A program made the translations under genes and the position numbers. DNA of 20,874 nucleotides. It comes from an uncultured Alphaproteobacteria bacterium (GTDB lineage Bacteria; Pseudomonadota; Alphaproteobacteria; Rs-D84). Positions 1 through 7,214 of this stretch are shown one piece after another. The stretch is taken from contig CALCEG010000166.1 in the NCBI GenBank assembly GCA_937900435.1, positions 1 to 20,874 of the forward strand, in the 5' to 3' direction. Position 1 is the first letter of the stretch, and each line of letters starts with the position of its first letter. Under the pieces are notes generated by a model. That model was not told the DNA's origin and did no database searches. It saw only the letters and a list, made by a program, of their open reading frames with translations.

Positions 1-480
1 GGTAATGGGCGCGACTATATTAAACGACGTTAAAACTCCGCAAACAAGCCCCAACCCTACTCCAACTAGACGGCTTACCATCGTTTTTTTCTTGCCGTGA
101 ATAAAAATCGCCTTAAGTATCGGGTAAATTATTAATCTTAACAAGCATCCACCCAAAATGAAAGTTAATATAAAAATTAACGTTTTAGCAACCGAGAATA
201 TTGCGTTTAACGCAACATTAACCACCGATTCCGGTAGTTCTGAAGATATTAACGCCGTAGTTATCGCATCTCTAATGGTTTGACCGTTAATTTCTATATC
301 CTTAACTACTTCTAAAAGCGCGCCACACGAAAGAAACGACGCGATTACTGCAACTCCAATCAAAATTAGAGATAAAAACGAACGCGATGCTCCCTTAGCA
401 AATCCTACGATAACACCAGTAGCAACGGGGAGTATTATTAATAAATTTAACGCTAAAGTAATATAGTTCCCTTCTCCCAT
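1..480 (-). CDS. CvpA-like membrane protein, 3' end off the window
   Basis: An open frame runs without a stop from an ATG at 480 to the window edge, giving the first 160 residues. A strong ribosome site (AAGGAG, 7 bases before the ATG) supports the start. Hydrophobic segments lie at about residues 8-32, 36-55, 90-122 and 138-155. The layout resembles the CvpA family: an early glycine-rich turn (VGFAKGASRSF), a soluble loop with LPESVVN, then a long helix and a final glycine-rich helix (RLVGVGLGLVCGVL). CvpA proteins are inner-membrane proteins with a poorly defined role in some bacteria in colicin V production and envelope stress. The LPES loop recalls CvpA-like proteins of Firmicutes more than of Proteobacteria, and leucine is often encoded by CTN codons, less common further right. 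It may therefore come from another organism (see findings). The family call is from pattern only. Confidence 0.6.
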   Translation of the reverse strand, partial: MGEGNYITLALNLLIILPVATGVIVGFAKGASRSFLSLILIGVAVIASFLSCGALLEVVKDIEINGQTIRDAITTALISSELPESVVNVALNAIFSVAKTLIFILTFILGGCLLRLIIYPILKAIFIHGKKKTMVSRLVGVGLGLVCGVLTSFNIVAPIT

Positions 481-537
481 TTTTAATTCTCCTTTTTTCT
501 CTATATTATTATATAAAAAAATAAAAAAGGAGACATT

Positions 538-1155
538 ATGAAAAAGTTAGCAGTTTCAACAATGGCAGTATTATTAGCGTGCCCAGCATTTGCAGGCATC
601 AATCACCCAAGTCAGGGTAGTAGTTGGCAAATGTGGGGAATGGACCCATACGTTGGTCTGAGAGGCGGTATGAGTTACACAAACCTGAATTATAAATATG
701 ATGGGAACAAAGAGTCTATGACAGACTTTATTTTCCAAGGTCGTGCAGCAATGGGTTTGGAAATTTGTGATACAGTTCGTTCCGAAGTTGAATGGTCTTA
801 TTATGGTAAATTATCAGACCAAGAAAATTTTGGTATGACAGCCGGTGCAGTTGATGTAAAGGCAAAAATGCAAACATTGTTGTGGAACAGTTATTGGGAA
901 TTTAGTTCTTATGAAATGGTTCGTCCTTTTGTTGGTATGGGCGCAGGTGTTGCGTTTACAACAGTTGAACGTTCGGGTGAATTAGTACCGTATAACAGTG
1001 CTGATAAAACTCGTTTCTCTGCGATGGGAACAATGGGGCTGACATTTGATATGGAAAGTTTTGCAGTTGATGTTGCTGCGCGCTATACATATGTAGATAT
1101 CGAATCTGGATTACATAATGTTGGTGCAGATGTCGGTATTAGATTTATGTTCTAA
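538..1155 (+). CDS. Small outer-membrane beta-barrel protein (OmpA/opacity type)
   Basis: This 205-residue protein starts with a clear signal peptide (MKKLAVSTMAVLLACPAFA, cleavage after residue 19). The mature part alternates hydrophobic and polar residues in short amphipathic strands separated by charged loops, for example YVGLRGGMSYTNLNY and VRPFVGMGAGVAF. It ends in an aromatic residue (RFMF), the C-terminal signature used by the Bam complex for barrel insertion. Size and strand pattern fit an eight-stranded OmpA-like or opacity-type barrel with no periplasmic domain, so it is probably a structural or surface protein. An AAGGAG site 5 bases before the ATG fixes the start, and a strong hairpin terminator follows directly, so it looks monocistronic. 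Only 57 bases separate its ATG from the divergent gene to the left. No specific homolog is recognised. Confidence 0.8.
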   Translation: MKKLAVSTMAVLLACPAFAGINHPSQGSSWQMWGMDPYVGLRGGMSYTNLNYKYDGNKESMTDFIFQGRAAMGLEICDTVRSEVEWSYYGKLSDQENFGMTAGAVDVKAKMQTLLWNSYWEFSSYEMVRPFVGMGAGVAFTTVERSGELVPYNSADKTRFSAMGTMGLTFDMESFAVDVAARYTYVDIESGLHNVGADVGIRFMF

Positions 1156-1161
1156 ACAAAG

Positions 1162-1185
1162 AAACGCCCGCAAGGGCGTTTTTTT
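1162..1185 (+). terminator. Rho-independent terminator of the OMP gene
   Basis: A perfect 8-bp stem (AAACGCCC with GGGCGTTT) closes on a GCAA tetraloop, a stable GNRA loop, and runs into a T tract. It starts 7 bases after the stop codon of the barrel gene. Confidence 0.95.
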
Positions 1186-1202
1186 ACAAGAGGATTTAGT
1201 TT

Positions 1203-1232
1203 AAAAAAAACGCGTATTAACGCGGTTTTTTT
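1203..1232. terminator. Bidirectional terminator between convergent genes
   Basis: CGCGT and ACGCG form a 5-bp stem with an ATTA loop. Eight A on the left and seven T on the right extend the stem past one bulged G. Read on the minus strand it ends in eight T just after the stop of the ferritin-like gene (1236), so it mainly serves that gene and backs up the plus-strand terminator. Confidence 0.75.
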
Positions 1233-1235
1233 GTT

Positions 1236-1592
1236 TTATACTAGTTTTGCAAGTGCCAGTTTGTTCAAAAATCCTTGTTCGATACCGCTAAGCAAAGAAT
1301 TTAGTCCTTCGTTTGTTTGGTTTGATGTTTGGATTTCTTCAAGCAATGATATTATACGTTCACAAGATTTTACTAAATCGCGTTCTATTAACTTTGGGTT
1401 TAGAATGTCAGACTTGAATGCTGATTTTTTGTCTTGGGCCATAAAGTATGTTTCGGCTATCTCGTCAACCCATGTGTCAATGTCGCCAGTTAATCTGTCG
1501 AATAATAAATGTGATGAATATTTGTCTGTGGACCAGTGATTTAATTTACATGCATATTTAAATGCGATTAATTTTTGTATCAGTTCGTACAT
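1236..1592 (-). CDS. Dps/ferritin-like four-helix protein
   Basis: The protein has 118 residues and is almost entirely helical. Near the N-terminus it carries a pattern typical of Dps/ferritin-like proteins: H19-W20, H28, then D43-x3-E47 (NHW, SSHLLFD, VDEIAE). In Dps family proteins the His, Asp and Glu at such spacings form the ferroxidase site. It is much shorter than a standard Dps (about 150-170 residues) and resembles the small ferritin-like proteins also found in phages (DUF5856 type). The start is supported by AAGGAG placed 7 bases upstream, and a sigma70-like promoter lies at 1619-1646. It is monocistronic and convergent with the barrel gene. Iron or DNA binding is inferred from the residue pattern and was not tested by structure prediction. 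Confidence 0.6.
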   Translation of the reverse strand: MYELIQKLIAFKYACKLNHWSTDKYSSHLLFDRLTGDIDTWVDEIAETYFMAQDKKSAFKSDILNPKLIERDLVKSCERIISLLEEIQTSNQTNEGLNSLLSGIEQGFLNKLALAKLV

Positions 1593-1618
1593 TTTTTTCT
1601 CCTTGTTGCGATTGAAAG

Positions 1619-1646
1619 ATTATCGTATATGTGTCGTGTTTTTCAA
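1619..1646 (-). promoter_or_regulatory. Sigma70-like promoter of the ferritin-like gene
   Basis: On the minus strand, TTGAAA (1646-1641) and GATAAT (1624-1619) are separated by 16 bases. The expected start site leaves a short leader of about 20 bases containing the AAGGAG ribosome site. Confidence 0.65.
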
Positions 1647-1727
1647 TAGGATGGTTTTCGTCTGTATACGCAGTAAATCTGGGAAAAATAGGCAATCAAA
1701 CCTAGCGCAAAAATAAAATATATACGA

Positions 1728-1733
1728 TATAAT
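1728..1733 (+). promoter_or_regulatory. Consensus -10 box of the SOD-like lipoprotein gene
   Basis: A perfect TATAAT lies 39 bases before the ATG at 1773. No good -35 hexamer is visible 16-18 bases upstream, so it may depend on an activator or simply be weak. Confidence 0.5.
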
Positions 1734-1772
1734 AATTGTTGTAACCGCAAGGAACAAAAAAAGGAGAATATA

Positions 1773-2330
1773 ATGAATAACCTAGCAAAAAAAGTGTTTG
1801 TTGGTGTGTCTGCTGTGGCAGCAGTCGCGTTGTTAAGCGGCTGTACAGGATGTCCTGCAAAAAACCACCACAAAAAGAAAATGGTGCATTATGCACAGCC
1901 TGTTGAAGAATTTGTTGAAACAGAAGCAATCATTGTTTATCAACCACAAGAAAATATGATGGTTGACAAGAATTTATATGCAAAAATGTATACTCACAGC
2001 AGTAATGGCGGGGAATCTAAAATGGGGTATATCAAATTTCATCAGACTGACAACGGTTTGAAAATGAAGGTTGATTTAAAAGATATGCGTCCAGGTGTGC
2101 CGTATCATGTAAAGGTTTATCAATGCGGTTCATGTCATAACGACGCCAGATGTTGCAGCAACGCAAAAAAATTGAGTATGGATATGCCAATGTTGCAGAC
2201 AGGAAAAAGTGGCCGCTTGGAACAGACTTATATGTTGCAAGGTGTAACCGCATCGCAATTACAGGGGGCGAATATTTATCTGGAACGTGATGGCGGATAC
2301 AAGGCAGGCTGGGGTAAGTTAGAAAAATAA
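1773..2330 (+). CDS. Lipoprotein with a degenerate Cu/Zn-SOD-like domain
   Basis: The 185-residue product begins with a lipoprotein signal peptide (lipobox LLSGC, lipidated Cys24), then a basic, His-rich linker to about residue 70. Residues about 75-185 follow the order of Cu/Zn superoxide dismutase: a first strand (MGYIKFHQT), a second with PGVPYHVKV where SOD has the copper-binding HxH, a Cys-containing loop, a late segment (QGANIYLERD) and a closing glycine strand (GYKAGWGKL). The second copper His is replaced by Lys (HVK) and most other metal ligands are not apparent, so classic SOD activity is unlikely. The loop contains CGSCH, a CxxCH pattern, followed by a CC pair. AAGGAG lies 6 bases before the ATG. 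Fold assignment is from pattern and moderately secure; the function is unknown. Confidence 0.6.
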   Translation: MNNLAKKVFVGVSAVAAVALLSGCTGCPAKNHHKKKMVHYAQPVEEFVETEAIIVYQPQENMMVDKNLYAKMYTHSSNGGESKMGYIKFHQTDNGLKMKVDLKDMRPGVPYHVKVYQCGSCHNDARCCSNAKKLSMDMPMLQTGKSGRLEQTYMLQGVTASQLQGANIYLERDGGYKAGWGKLEK

Positions 2331-2368
2331 TTTGTACTACTTCTCTGTTATAGTTTTTTAGGTGTCTG

Positions 2369-2405
2369 ATTCCCACAGTGTGAATTACATTGTGGGGATT
2401 TTTTT
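2369..2405 (+). terminator. Rho-independent terminator of the SOD-like gene
   Basis: A 13-bp stem (2369-2381 with 2387-2399, including two G-T wobbles) has a 5-base loop and leads into seven T. It lies 38 bases after the stop codon. Confidence 0.92.
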
Positions 2406-2426
2406 GTTTCTAAGAAAAAAATCTTG

Positions 2427-2435
2427 TGCTATGAT
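2427..2435 (+). promoter_or_regulatory. Extended -10 promoter just before the autotransporter ATG
   Basis: TGCTATGAT is an extended -10 element (TGn plus TATGAT). It ends 6 bases before the ATG at 2442, so transcription should start at or next to the start codon. No Shine-Dalgarno sequence is present. Confidence 0.5.
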
Positions 2436-2441
2436 TTTTTT

Positions 2442-3977
2442 ATGAAAACGAAAATTTCCTTTTTATTGTTTTGCCTGGGCGTGTCTTCGGTAAATGCGCA
2501 GGTTTTAATAAATCCAAATTTTGGCGAAGATGTATATCTGTCTGAAGATGCGATTGTCGAAGCTGGAACCTGGATTAAAAATGGAAATTTAATCATAGAA
2601 AATAATTTGCTGATAGAAAATTATGGAAAAATTGATGCCGATGTGTTTTTAGATTCTGCAGATTTGTTTATCAAAAATACTGGGGATTTGCGGTCTAATT
2701 TTTATTTAAGTAGTGATGCAAATGTTTACCAGGTTATATCTGAAACGAATGATTTTAATCTAATCGATTTTAATGTTAGTTATGGTTTGATTATTCAAGA
2801 TGTTAAAGATGGAATCGAGTTTGCAAAATTAACAGATTTTGCTGTGGGGGCGAAAAGTATATCTGTTAAAAACGCGGTGTTGGATTTTCGTGGTGCGACA
2901 TTGTCGGTTCTAAGAAATTTGAATTTGTCATTGGATGGCGTGATTATAATAGAATTAGACGATTTGTCGGGTTTGGTTGATAATGTTTTGCTGGATAATA
3001 TTGATGGAAATGCACAAGTGTTTTTGCGTGTTGATAATCAAGATGGTTTGTATTCTAGTACCGCGTATGTGCGCGATGGAAAGTTATATGTCGAACAAAA
3101 TAAAGAAGAAGATTATAAAAAGGTGTTTGATGAAGACACTAGTGAGTTTTTAGAAAATTTAGATGCAGCGGAAACAAATAATGAATTGATGGATAAAATT
3201 AATTCGGCAGATAGTCTTGCGGATGTTTACAATGTAATGAACGAATCGGTTTTGTTTAATTATGAAAAATTAATCTATCCAATTAAGGTTTTAAATGCTG
3301 TAAATAAAAATAAATACAATCATACAGAAAGTGGGGTTAGCGCGTTTGGAGTGTTTGATAGTGATTTCGGAATATATGGTTTGGATTTAGATTTTGTTGT
3401 TTTTGATAATGATAAATTTTCATTGTTTGTTGGTGGGCAGGTTGCATATTTAGATTATGTGTCTGATTTAGATTCTTTTGATGCAAAGACCTATGGTGTT
3501 GAATTGGGATTGACAGGTGTTGTGTGGAAGGGGGTGTTTGTGGATGCAAAGATTGCTTATAATATGACGAAATTTGATGTGGGTGATGTTTTGTATGATG
3601 GTGCGGTTTATAATAATCCATCGGCGCGTTCTGGGTTTATGGTCGCAGATATGGGGTATAAAATTTTCTTGAATGATTTTGTGTCTGTGTCGCCATTTGT
3701 TGGTGCTGATTTTACAGTCTTTAACGTAGAAAATTATCGTGATTCGAAAGTTCGTTTCAGAGGTGGTGCAGAAATGTTGTATACGCACGAAACTATGGGG
3801 TTGCGATATAAATATGGTGCGCGTGTTGTTGGTTCTGATAATGAAATAGTCGCATCTGTCTTTGGACAGTTTTGGTCAATTATGGATTTGGTTGGTGGTA
3901 ATATAGAACTGTCCGCTGTGCGTGTGTGTGATAAATTTTCTGGTCAAATTTCTGTAGGCTTTAATATAGAATTTTAA
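2442..3977 (+). CDS. Autotransporter-like outer-membrane protein, short passenger
   Basis: The frame is also open from a TTG at 2424, but the ATG at 2442 gives a clean signal peptide (MKTKISFLLFCLGVSSVNA, 19 residues) and 511 residues in total. Residues about 20-225 are a passenger of short repeating strands rich in Asn, Asp, Leu and Ile (NGNLIIENNLLIENYGKI), as expected of a beta-helix. A linker at about 225-290 leads to a C-terminal barrel of roughly 210-270 residues with alternating strands, ending in aromatic Phe (FNIEF). That is type V secretion architecture, with an unusually short passenger for the class. Its stop overlaps the stop of miaB on the other strand by 4 bases (TTAA). It is probably surface exposed and perhaps adhesive, but no ligand can be inferred. 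Confidence 0.75.
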   Translation: MKTKISFLLFCLGVSSVNAQVLINPNFGEDVYLSEDAIVEAGTWIKNGNLIIENNLLIENYGKIDADVFLDSADLFIKNTGDLRSNFYLSSDANVYQVISETNDFNLIDFNVSYGLIIQDVKDGIEFAKLTDFAVGAKSISVKNAVLDFRGATLSVLRNLNLSLDGVIIIELDDLSGLVDNVLLDNIDGNAQVFLRVDNQDGLYSSTAYVRDGKLYVEQNKEEDYKKVFDEDTSEFLENLDAAETNNELMDKINSADSLADVYNVMNESVLFNYEKLIYPIKVLNAVNKNKYNHTESGVSAFGVFDSDFGIYGLDLDFVVFDNDKFSLFVGGQVAYLDYVSDLDSFDAKTYGVELGLTGVVWKGVFVDAKIAYNMTKFDVGDVLYDGAVYNNPSARSGFMVADMGYKIFLNDFVSVSPFVGADFTVFNVENYRDSKVRFRGGAEMLYTHETMGLRYKYGARVVGSDNEIVASVFGQFWSIMDLVGGNIELSAVRVCDKFSGQISVGFNIEF

Positions 3978-5281
3978 CTTATTATTTTTCCACGCAATGA
4001 TGCTTTGTTTGCGGCGGTTATTTGAATGTCAGCCATTGCAGGCGCGTTGTCGCAAGCCGAAACGATGCATTGTTGCATATATGGTGTGCGATAAATTAAG
4101 TGTTTTCCTGTTTTGTCTGGGCCTTCTAGTAAACAAGGCAGTGTTTGGTCGATGCAACTTTCGTTAAATGCGCGTTGTATTTCATTTAGACAAGAATCAA
4201 GTTTTGCTAATCGGTCTGCCTTGATGTTTTCCGGGACTTGGTTTTTCATTATCGCAGCAGCGGTATGTGGACGTGGCGAATATTTGAAAGAGTACGAATT
4301 TATGTATTTAATTTCGTTGGCTATACGCATTGTTTCTGCGAAATCTTCGTCTGATTCGTTTGGGAAACCAACGATGAAATCAGATGAAATTTGAATGTCG
4401 GGACGGGCAATTTTTAGTTTCTTGATTATGTCGCAATATAATTCCAATGTGTATGGACGGTTCATTTTATTTAATATGTTTTGTGAACCACTTTGAATTG
4501 GCATATTTAAAAACGGCAACAGTTTTGGTTCGGTTGCGAACATTTCAATCAGGTCGTCTGTCATTTCAGTTGGATAACTGGATGTAAAGCGTATACGCAT
4601 TATTTCTGGGATTTTTGCTGATTCGCGTATCAGGTCAGACAGGCGATATATTTGTCCGTTTTTGTCTGTGTATTTGTATCCGTTTACATTTTGACCCAGG
4701 AAACAAATTTCAATTGCGCCTGTTTTTGCGGCGTGAATAGTTTCGCGAATCACATCGTCGTATGCGCGTGATATTTCGCGACCGCGTGTGTATGGAACAA
4801 TGCAGTATGTGCAACAATGATTGCAACCTTCTTGGATTGGGATATATGCAACGCGTGGACTGCGTTCCATTTGTGGTAATTCGTCAAATTTTTCCAAACC
4901 ACCTAAATCAATATTTAATAATTTTGAATCGGGGTTTTTAAAAATTTCAGGTAATTTATGATAACTTTGTGGGCCAAGAACAAAATTTAAATCTGGGATT
5001 CTGCGAAACGCATCTGCACCAGATTCGCGTGCAACACAACCAACAATCCCGAACAGGGCAGTGGGCTTTTTGGCGCGACGAATACGCCCCAATGCAGAAA
5101 ATACTTTATCGGTTGCCTTGGCACGAACAGCGCAAGTGTTTAATATGATAATGTCAGCGTCAGCAACATTGTCTGTACGCACCATTCCATGGTGTTCCAG
5201 CATTGTTGCGATACGCCATCCGTCATAAACATTCATTTGACAGCCAAAGGTTTGAATAAAGAATTTTTGTATGTTTTGCAT
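3974..5281 (-). CDS. miaB: tRNA-2-methylthio-N6-isopentenyladenosine synthase MiaB
   Basis: MiaB is a radical-SAM enzyme that adds a methylthio group to i6A37 in tRNAs reading UNN codons. From the ATG at 5281 it has 435 residues, normal for the family. The N-terminal cluster cysteines are C14 (FGCQMN), C50 (NTCAVR) and C82 (VGCVA). The radical-SAM CxxxCxxC is C153-C157-C160. A C-terminal TRAM domain occupies roughly the last 65 residues. The frame stays open to 5356, but upstream residues do not look like MiaB, and 5281 follows the stop of a 54-aa ORF by one base, implying translational coupling; there is no good ribosome site of its own. It ends the gat transcription unit. No terminator is visible downstream, where it runs into the autotransporter gene tail to tail. 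tRNA-Phe, a classic MiaB substrate, is encoded nearby. Confidence 0.97.
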   Translation of the reverse strand: MQNIQKFFIQTFGCQMNVYDGWRIATMLEHHGMVRTDNVADADIIILNTCAVRAKATDKVFSALGRIRRAKKPTALFGIVGCVARESGADAFRRIPDLNFVLGPQSYHKLPEIFKNPDSKLLNIDLGGLEKFDELPQMERSPRVAYIPIQEGCNHCCTYCIVPYTRGREISRAYDDVIRETIHAAKTGAIEICFLGQNVNGYKYTDKNGQIYRLSDLIRESAKIPEIMRIRFTSSYPTEMTDDLIEMFATEPKLLPFLNMPIQSGSQNILNKMNRPYTLELYCDIIKKLKIARPDIQISSDFIVGFPNESDEDFAETMRIANEIKYINSYSFKYSPRPHTAAAIMKNQVPENIKADRLAKLDSCLNEIQRAFNESCIDQTLPCLLEGPDKTGKHLIYRTPYMQQCIVSACDNAPAMADIQITAANKASLRGKIIS

Positions 5282-5282
5282 T

Positions 5283-5447
5283 TTATTTTTGTCTTGTTCG
5301 TTTGTATAACATATTTTGTTTGTGTTTTTGTGCGATGTTTCGTGCGCGTAAAGCATACTGATACTGTAATCGTTTTAAACGATAGTTGATTTTTGAATTT
5401 GCTTCAAAGTATTTCATTTCGCGGTATAGGCGCAAAAAGTTATACAT
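5283..5447 (-). CDS. Small basic protein, 54 aa, coupled to miaB
   Basis: ATG at 5447 to TAA at 5283, with one base between its stop and the miaB ATG and four bases after the stop of the preceding small ORF. The product begins MYNFLRLYREMKYF and is rich in Arg, Lys, Gln and Tyr, with no signal peptide or membrane segment. It looks like a single long amphipathic, strongly basic helix that could touch RNA or ribosomes. No family is recognised. The case for it being real is position: together with its neighbour it fills an otherwise empty 340-base gap inside a tight operon with almost no spacer. Against it are the lack of a clear Shine-Dalgarno and the absence of known homologs. It might alternatively serve only to carry ribosomes to miaB. 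Confidence 0.5.
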   Translation of the reverse strand: MYNFLRLYREMKYFEANSKINYRLKRLQYQYALRARNIAQKHKQNMLYKRTRQK

Positions 5448-5451
5448 TTTT

Positions 5452-5622
5452 TTACCGTTGTTTTATGTGTGCGGTTGCTTTTGCACGTTGTGTTTTTTGT
5501 TTGTGTTTTTCTGTGTTGAATAACATCTTTATTTCGTCCAGAAAGATTTCTTTTTCGCCGTATTTGACACCAGTGATTGGGTCGTTTTCAATTATTGTTA
5601 GGATTTTAATTTTGTTACTCAT
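5452..5622 (-). CDS. Small unknown protein, 56 aa, between gatB and miaB
   Basis: ATG at 5622, 16 bases after the gatB stop, preceded by AAAGGA at a good distance (7 bases). The product starts MSNKIKILTIIENDPITG; a short strand-like half (to about residue 35) is followed by a Lys/Gln/Arg-rich tail. There is no signal peptide, membrane helix or cysteine. I do not recognise the family. A proper ribosome site and a perfect fit between gatB and the next small ORF favour a genuine gene of the same transcription unit. A role in tRNA or translation is only guilt by association. Confidence 0.6.
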   Translation of the reverse strand: MSNKIKILTIIENDPITGVKYGEKEIFLDEIKMLFNTEKHKQKTQRAKATAHIKQR

Positions 5623-5638
5623 TGTTTTTCCTTTCGTT

Positions 5639-7159
5639 TTAGGCTAACTTTTTCTGTAAAATTTCGTTTACGACTGCTGGGTTGGCTTTACCACCTGTTG
5701 CCTTCATAACGTTGCCGACAAAGAACCCAAGTAAACCTGTTTTGCCTGATTTATATTGTTCGACTTGTGCAGGGTTGGCGGCAATAACAGAATCAACAGC
5801 GGATTCAATTGCGCCAGTATCTGTTATTTGTTTCATGCCAAATTTATCTGCGATTTCGTGTGGCGTGCCACTTTCACCGTCCAGCATTTTGATAAAGATT
5901 TCTTTGGCTTGTTTCCCATTGATTTCATTGCTGGAAATCATATCGACCAGTTCTGCTAAATCAGATGGTGTAATTATGCGCATTTCATCAACAATGCCTG
6001 ATTTTTCGTTTTTTTCGTCCCAGTTTTCTGGGTGGGCGAATAGTTCGCTTATCATCCAGTTTGCGATTGGTTTTGCGCGTTTTATATTACCGCCAACAGC
6101 ACAATCATACCAGCGTGATATGTCAACCGTTTCTGTTAAACGTGTGGCGTCATATTCAGACAGTCCGAATTCTGCTGTATAGCGCGTGCGAGTTTGTGAT
6201 GGTAATTCAGGCATAGTTGAACGAATACGTTCGATTTGTTCATCTGATATTTCGATTGGTAATAAATCTGGGTCTGGGAAATAGCGATATTCCAGTGCGT
6301 CTTCTTTGCTGCGCGCAACAGATGTAGTCCCATCATCTTGGTGATAGCGCATAGTGTCCTGAGATACAGTGCCACCGTTTTCGTAAATTTCGATTTGACG
6401 GCGAGCTTCGTATTCGATTGCAGATTTGATGAATTTAAATGATACCATATTTTTTGTTTCTGTGCGTGTGCGGAATTCTGTTGAGCCAACAGGACGAACA
6501 GATACGTTTACGTCTGCACGCATAGAGCCTTCTTCCATATTTGCCTTGGATACACCCAGTGCGCGTGCAATTTCACGAATCGCACGCAGATAGCGTTCCG
6601 CTTCGTCTGGGGAAGAAATATAAGAATTGTTTTCTGGGTTTTTTGTGTCCAAGAATGTGACGATTTCCAGCAACATAACTCCAGTACGATTGAAGTCTAC
6701 AAATGATTTTGTTGGATGTATGTCGTGTTTGTTTTTTGCAGCGTCTTGTTCCATATGTGCACGTTCGATTAAAATCTTTTTTGGGTTGCCGTCGTCGCCC
6801 ATAATTTCAACCCAGCCACGTCCAACAACAGGCGGTTCATCCGCAGGTTGTGAAATCTGATAGCCTTGGGGCAGGTCAGGGTAAAAGTACTGTTTACGGG
6901 CAAAGCGGCTGGTGCGCGATATTTCTGCATTGATGCCCAAACCAAATTTAATCGCCTGTTCAACGCAATGTTCGTTTAGTACTGGCAACATTCCGGGCAT
7001 TGCAACGTCAATCATTGATACCTGAGTATTTGGGGATACAGACGGGTTGTAGTCCGCGGATGCGCCGCTGAATAATTTTGATTTTGATAGTACTTCGATG
7101 TGTGTTTCAAGACCGATTACTACTTCCCAATCTGTTGTTTTGCCTTTTATTGTAAACAT
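5639..7159 (-). CDS. gatB: Asp-tRNA(Asn)/Glu-tRNA(Gln) amidotransferase subunit B
   Basis: GatB is the tRNA-binding kinase subunit of GatCAB, which converts misacylated Glu-tRNA(Gln) and/or Asp-tRNA(Asn) to the amide forms in the cytoplasm. The 506 residues start with the family hallmark WEVVIGLETHIEVLSKSKLF and contain NMEEGSMRADVNVSVRP near residue 205-220. The C-terminal YqeY-like tail ends in GNVMKATGGKANPAVVNEIL. Length is normal. AGGGA lies about 11 bases before the ATG. It is separated from gatA by a tRNA gene on the other strand, so it either depends on read-through from gatA or has its own weak promoter in 7160-7214. Small ORFs and miaB follow it. Confidence 0.97.
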   Translation of the reverse strand: MFTIKGKTTDWEVVIGLETHIEVLSKSKLFSGASADYNPSVSPNTQVSMIDVAMPGMLPVLNEHCVEQAIKFGLGINAEISRTSRFARKQYFYPDLPQGYQISQPADEPPVVGRGWVEIMGDDGNPKKILIERAHMEQDAAKNKHDIHPTKSFVDFNRTGVMLLEIVTFLDTKNPENNSYISSPDEAERYLRAIREIARALGVSKANMEEGSMRADVNVSVRPVGSTEFRTRTETKNMVSFKFIKSAIEYEARRQIEIYENGGTVSQDTMRYHQDDGTTSVARSKEDALEYRYFPDPDLLPIEISDEQIERIRSTMPELPSQTRTRYTAEFGLSEYDATRLTETVDISRWYDCAVGGNIKRAKPIANWMISELFAHPENWDEKNEKSGIVDEMRIITPSDLAELVDMISSNEINGKQAKEIFIKMLDGESGTPHEIADKFGMKQITDTGAIESAVDSVIAANPAQVEQYKSGKTGLLGFFVGNVMKATGGKANPAVVNEILQKKLA

Positions 7160-7173
7160 TTTATCTTTTTCCC

Positions 7174-7202
7174 TTGATTTTTTATTTTTTGTATCTTATT
7201 AT
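7174..7202 (+). promoter_or_regulatory. Promoter of tRNA-Phe
   Basis: TTGATT (7174-7179), a 17-base spacer and TATTAT (7197-7202) stand 12 bases before the first tRNA base. The spacing is ideal for sigma70. Confidence 0.7.
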
Positions 7203-7214
7203 TGCTTTCGCGTT

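Noticed and set aside
1593..1772. Possible small RNA or riboswitch in the 180-base divergent region
   Set aside because: Only promoter-like boxes and ribosome sites are visible; no stable hairpin or known riboswitch core was seen.
2424..2441. TTG start for the autotransporter
   Set aside because: It would add six residues before a clean signal peptide and lies inside the -10 promoter box.
5282..5356. Longer MiaB with 25 extra N-terminal residues
   Set aside because: No ribosome site at 5356, the residues are unlike MiaB, and the interval is covered by a small ORF that abuts the ATG at 5281.
5682..6182. A 166-residue plus-strand frame antisense to gatB
   Set aside because: It lies wholly inside a certain gene, lacks start signals and resembles no protein.
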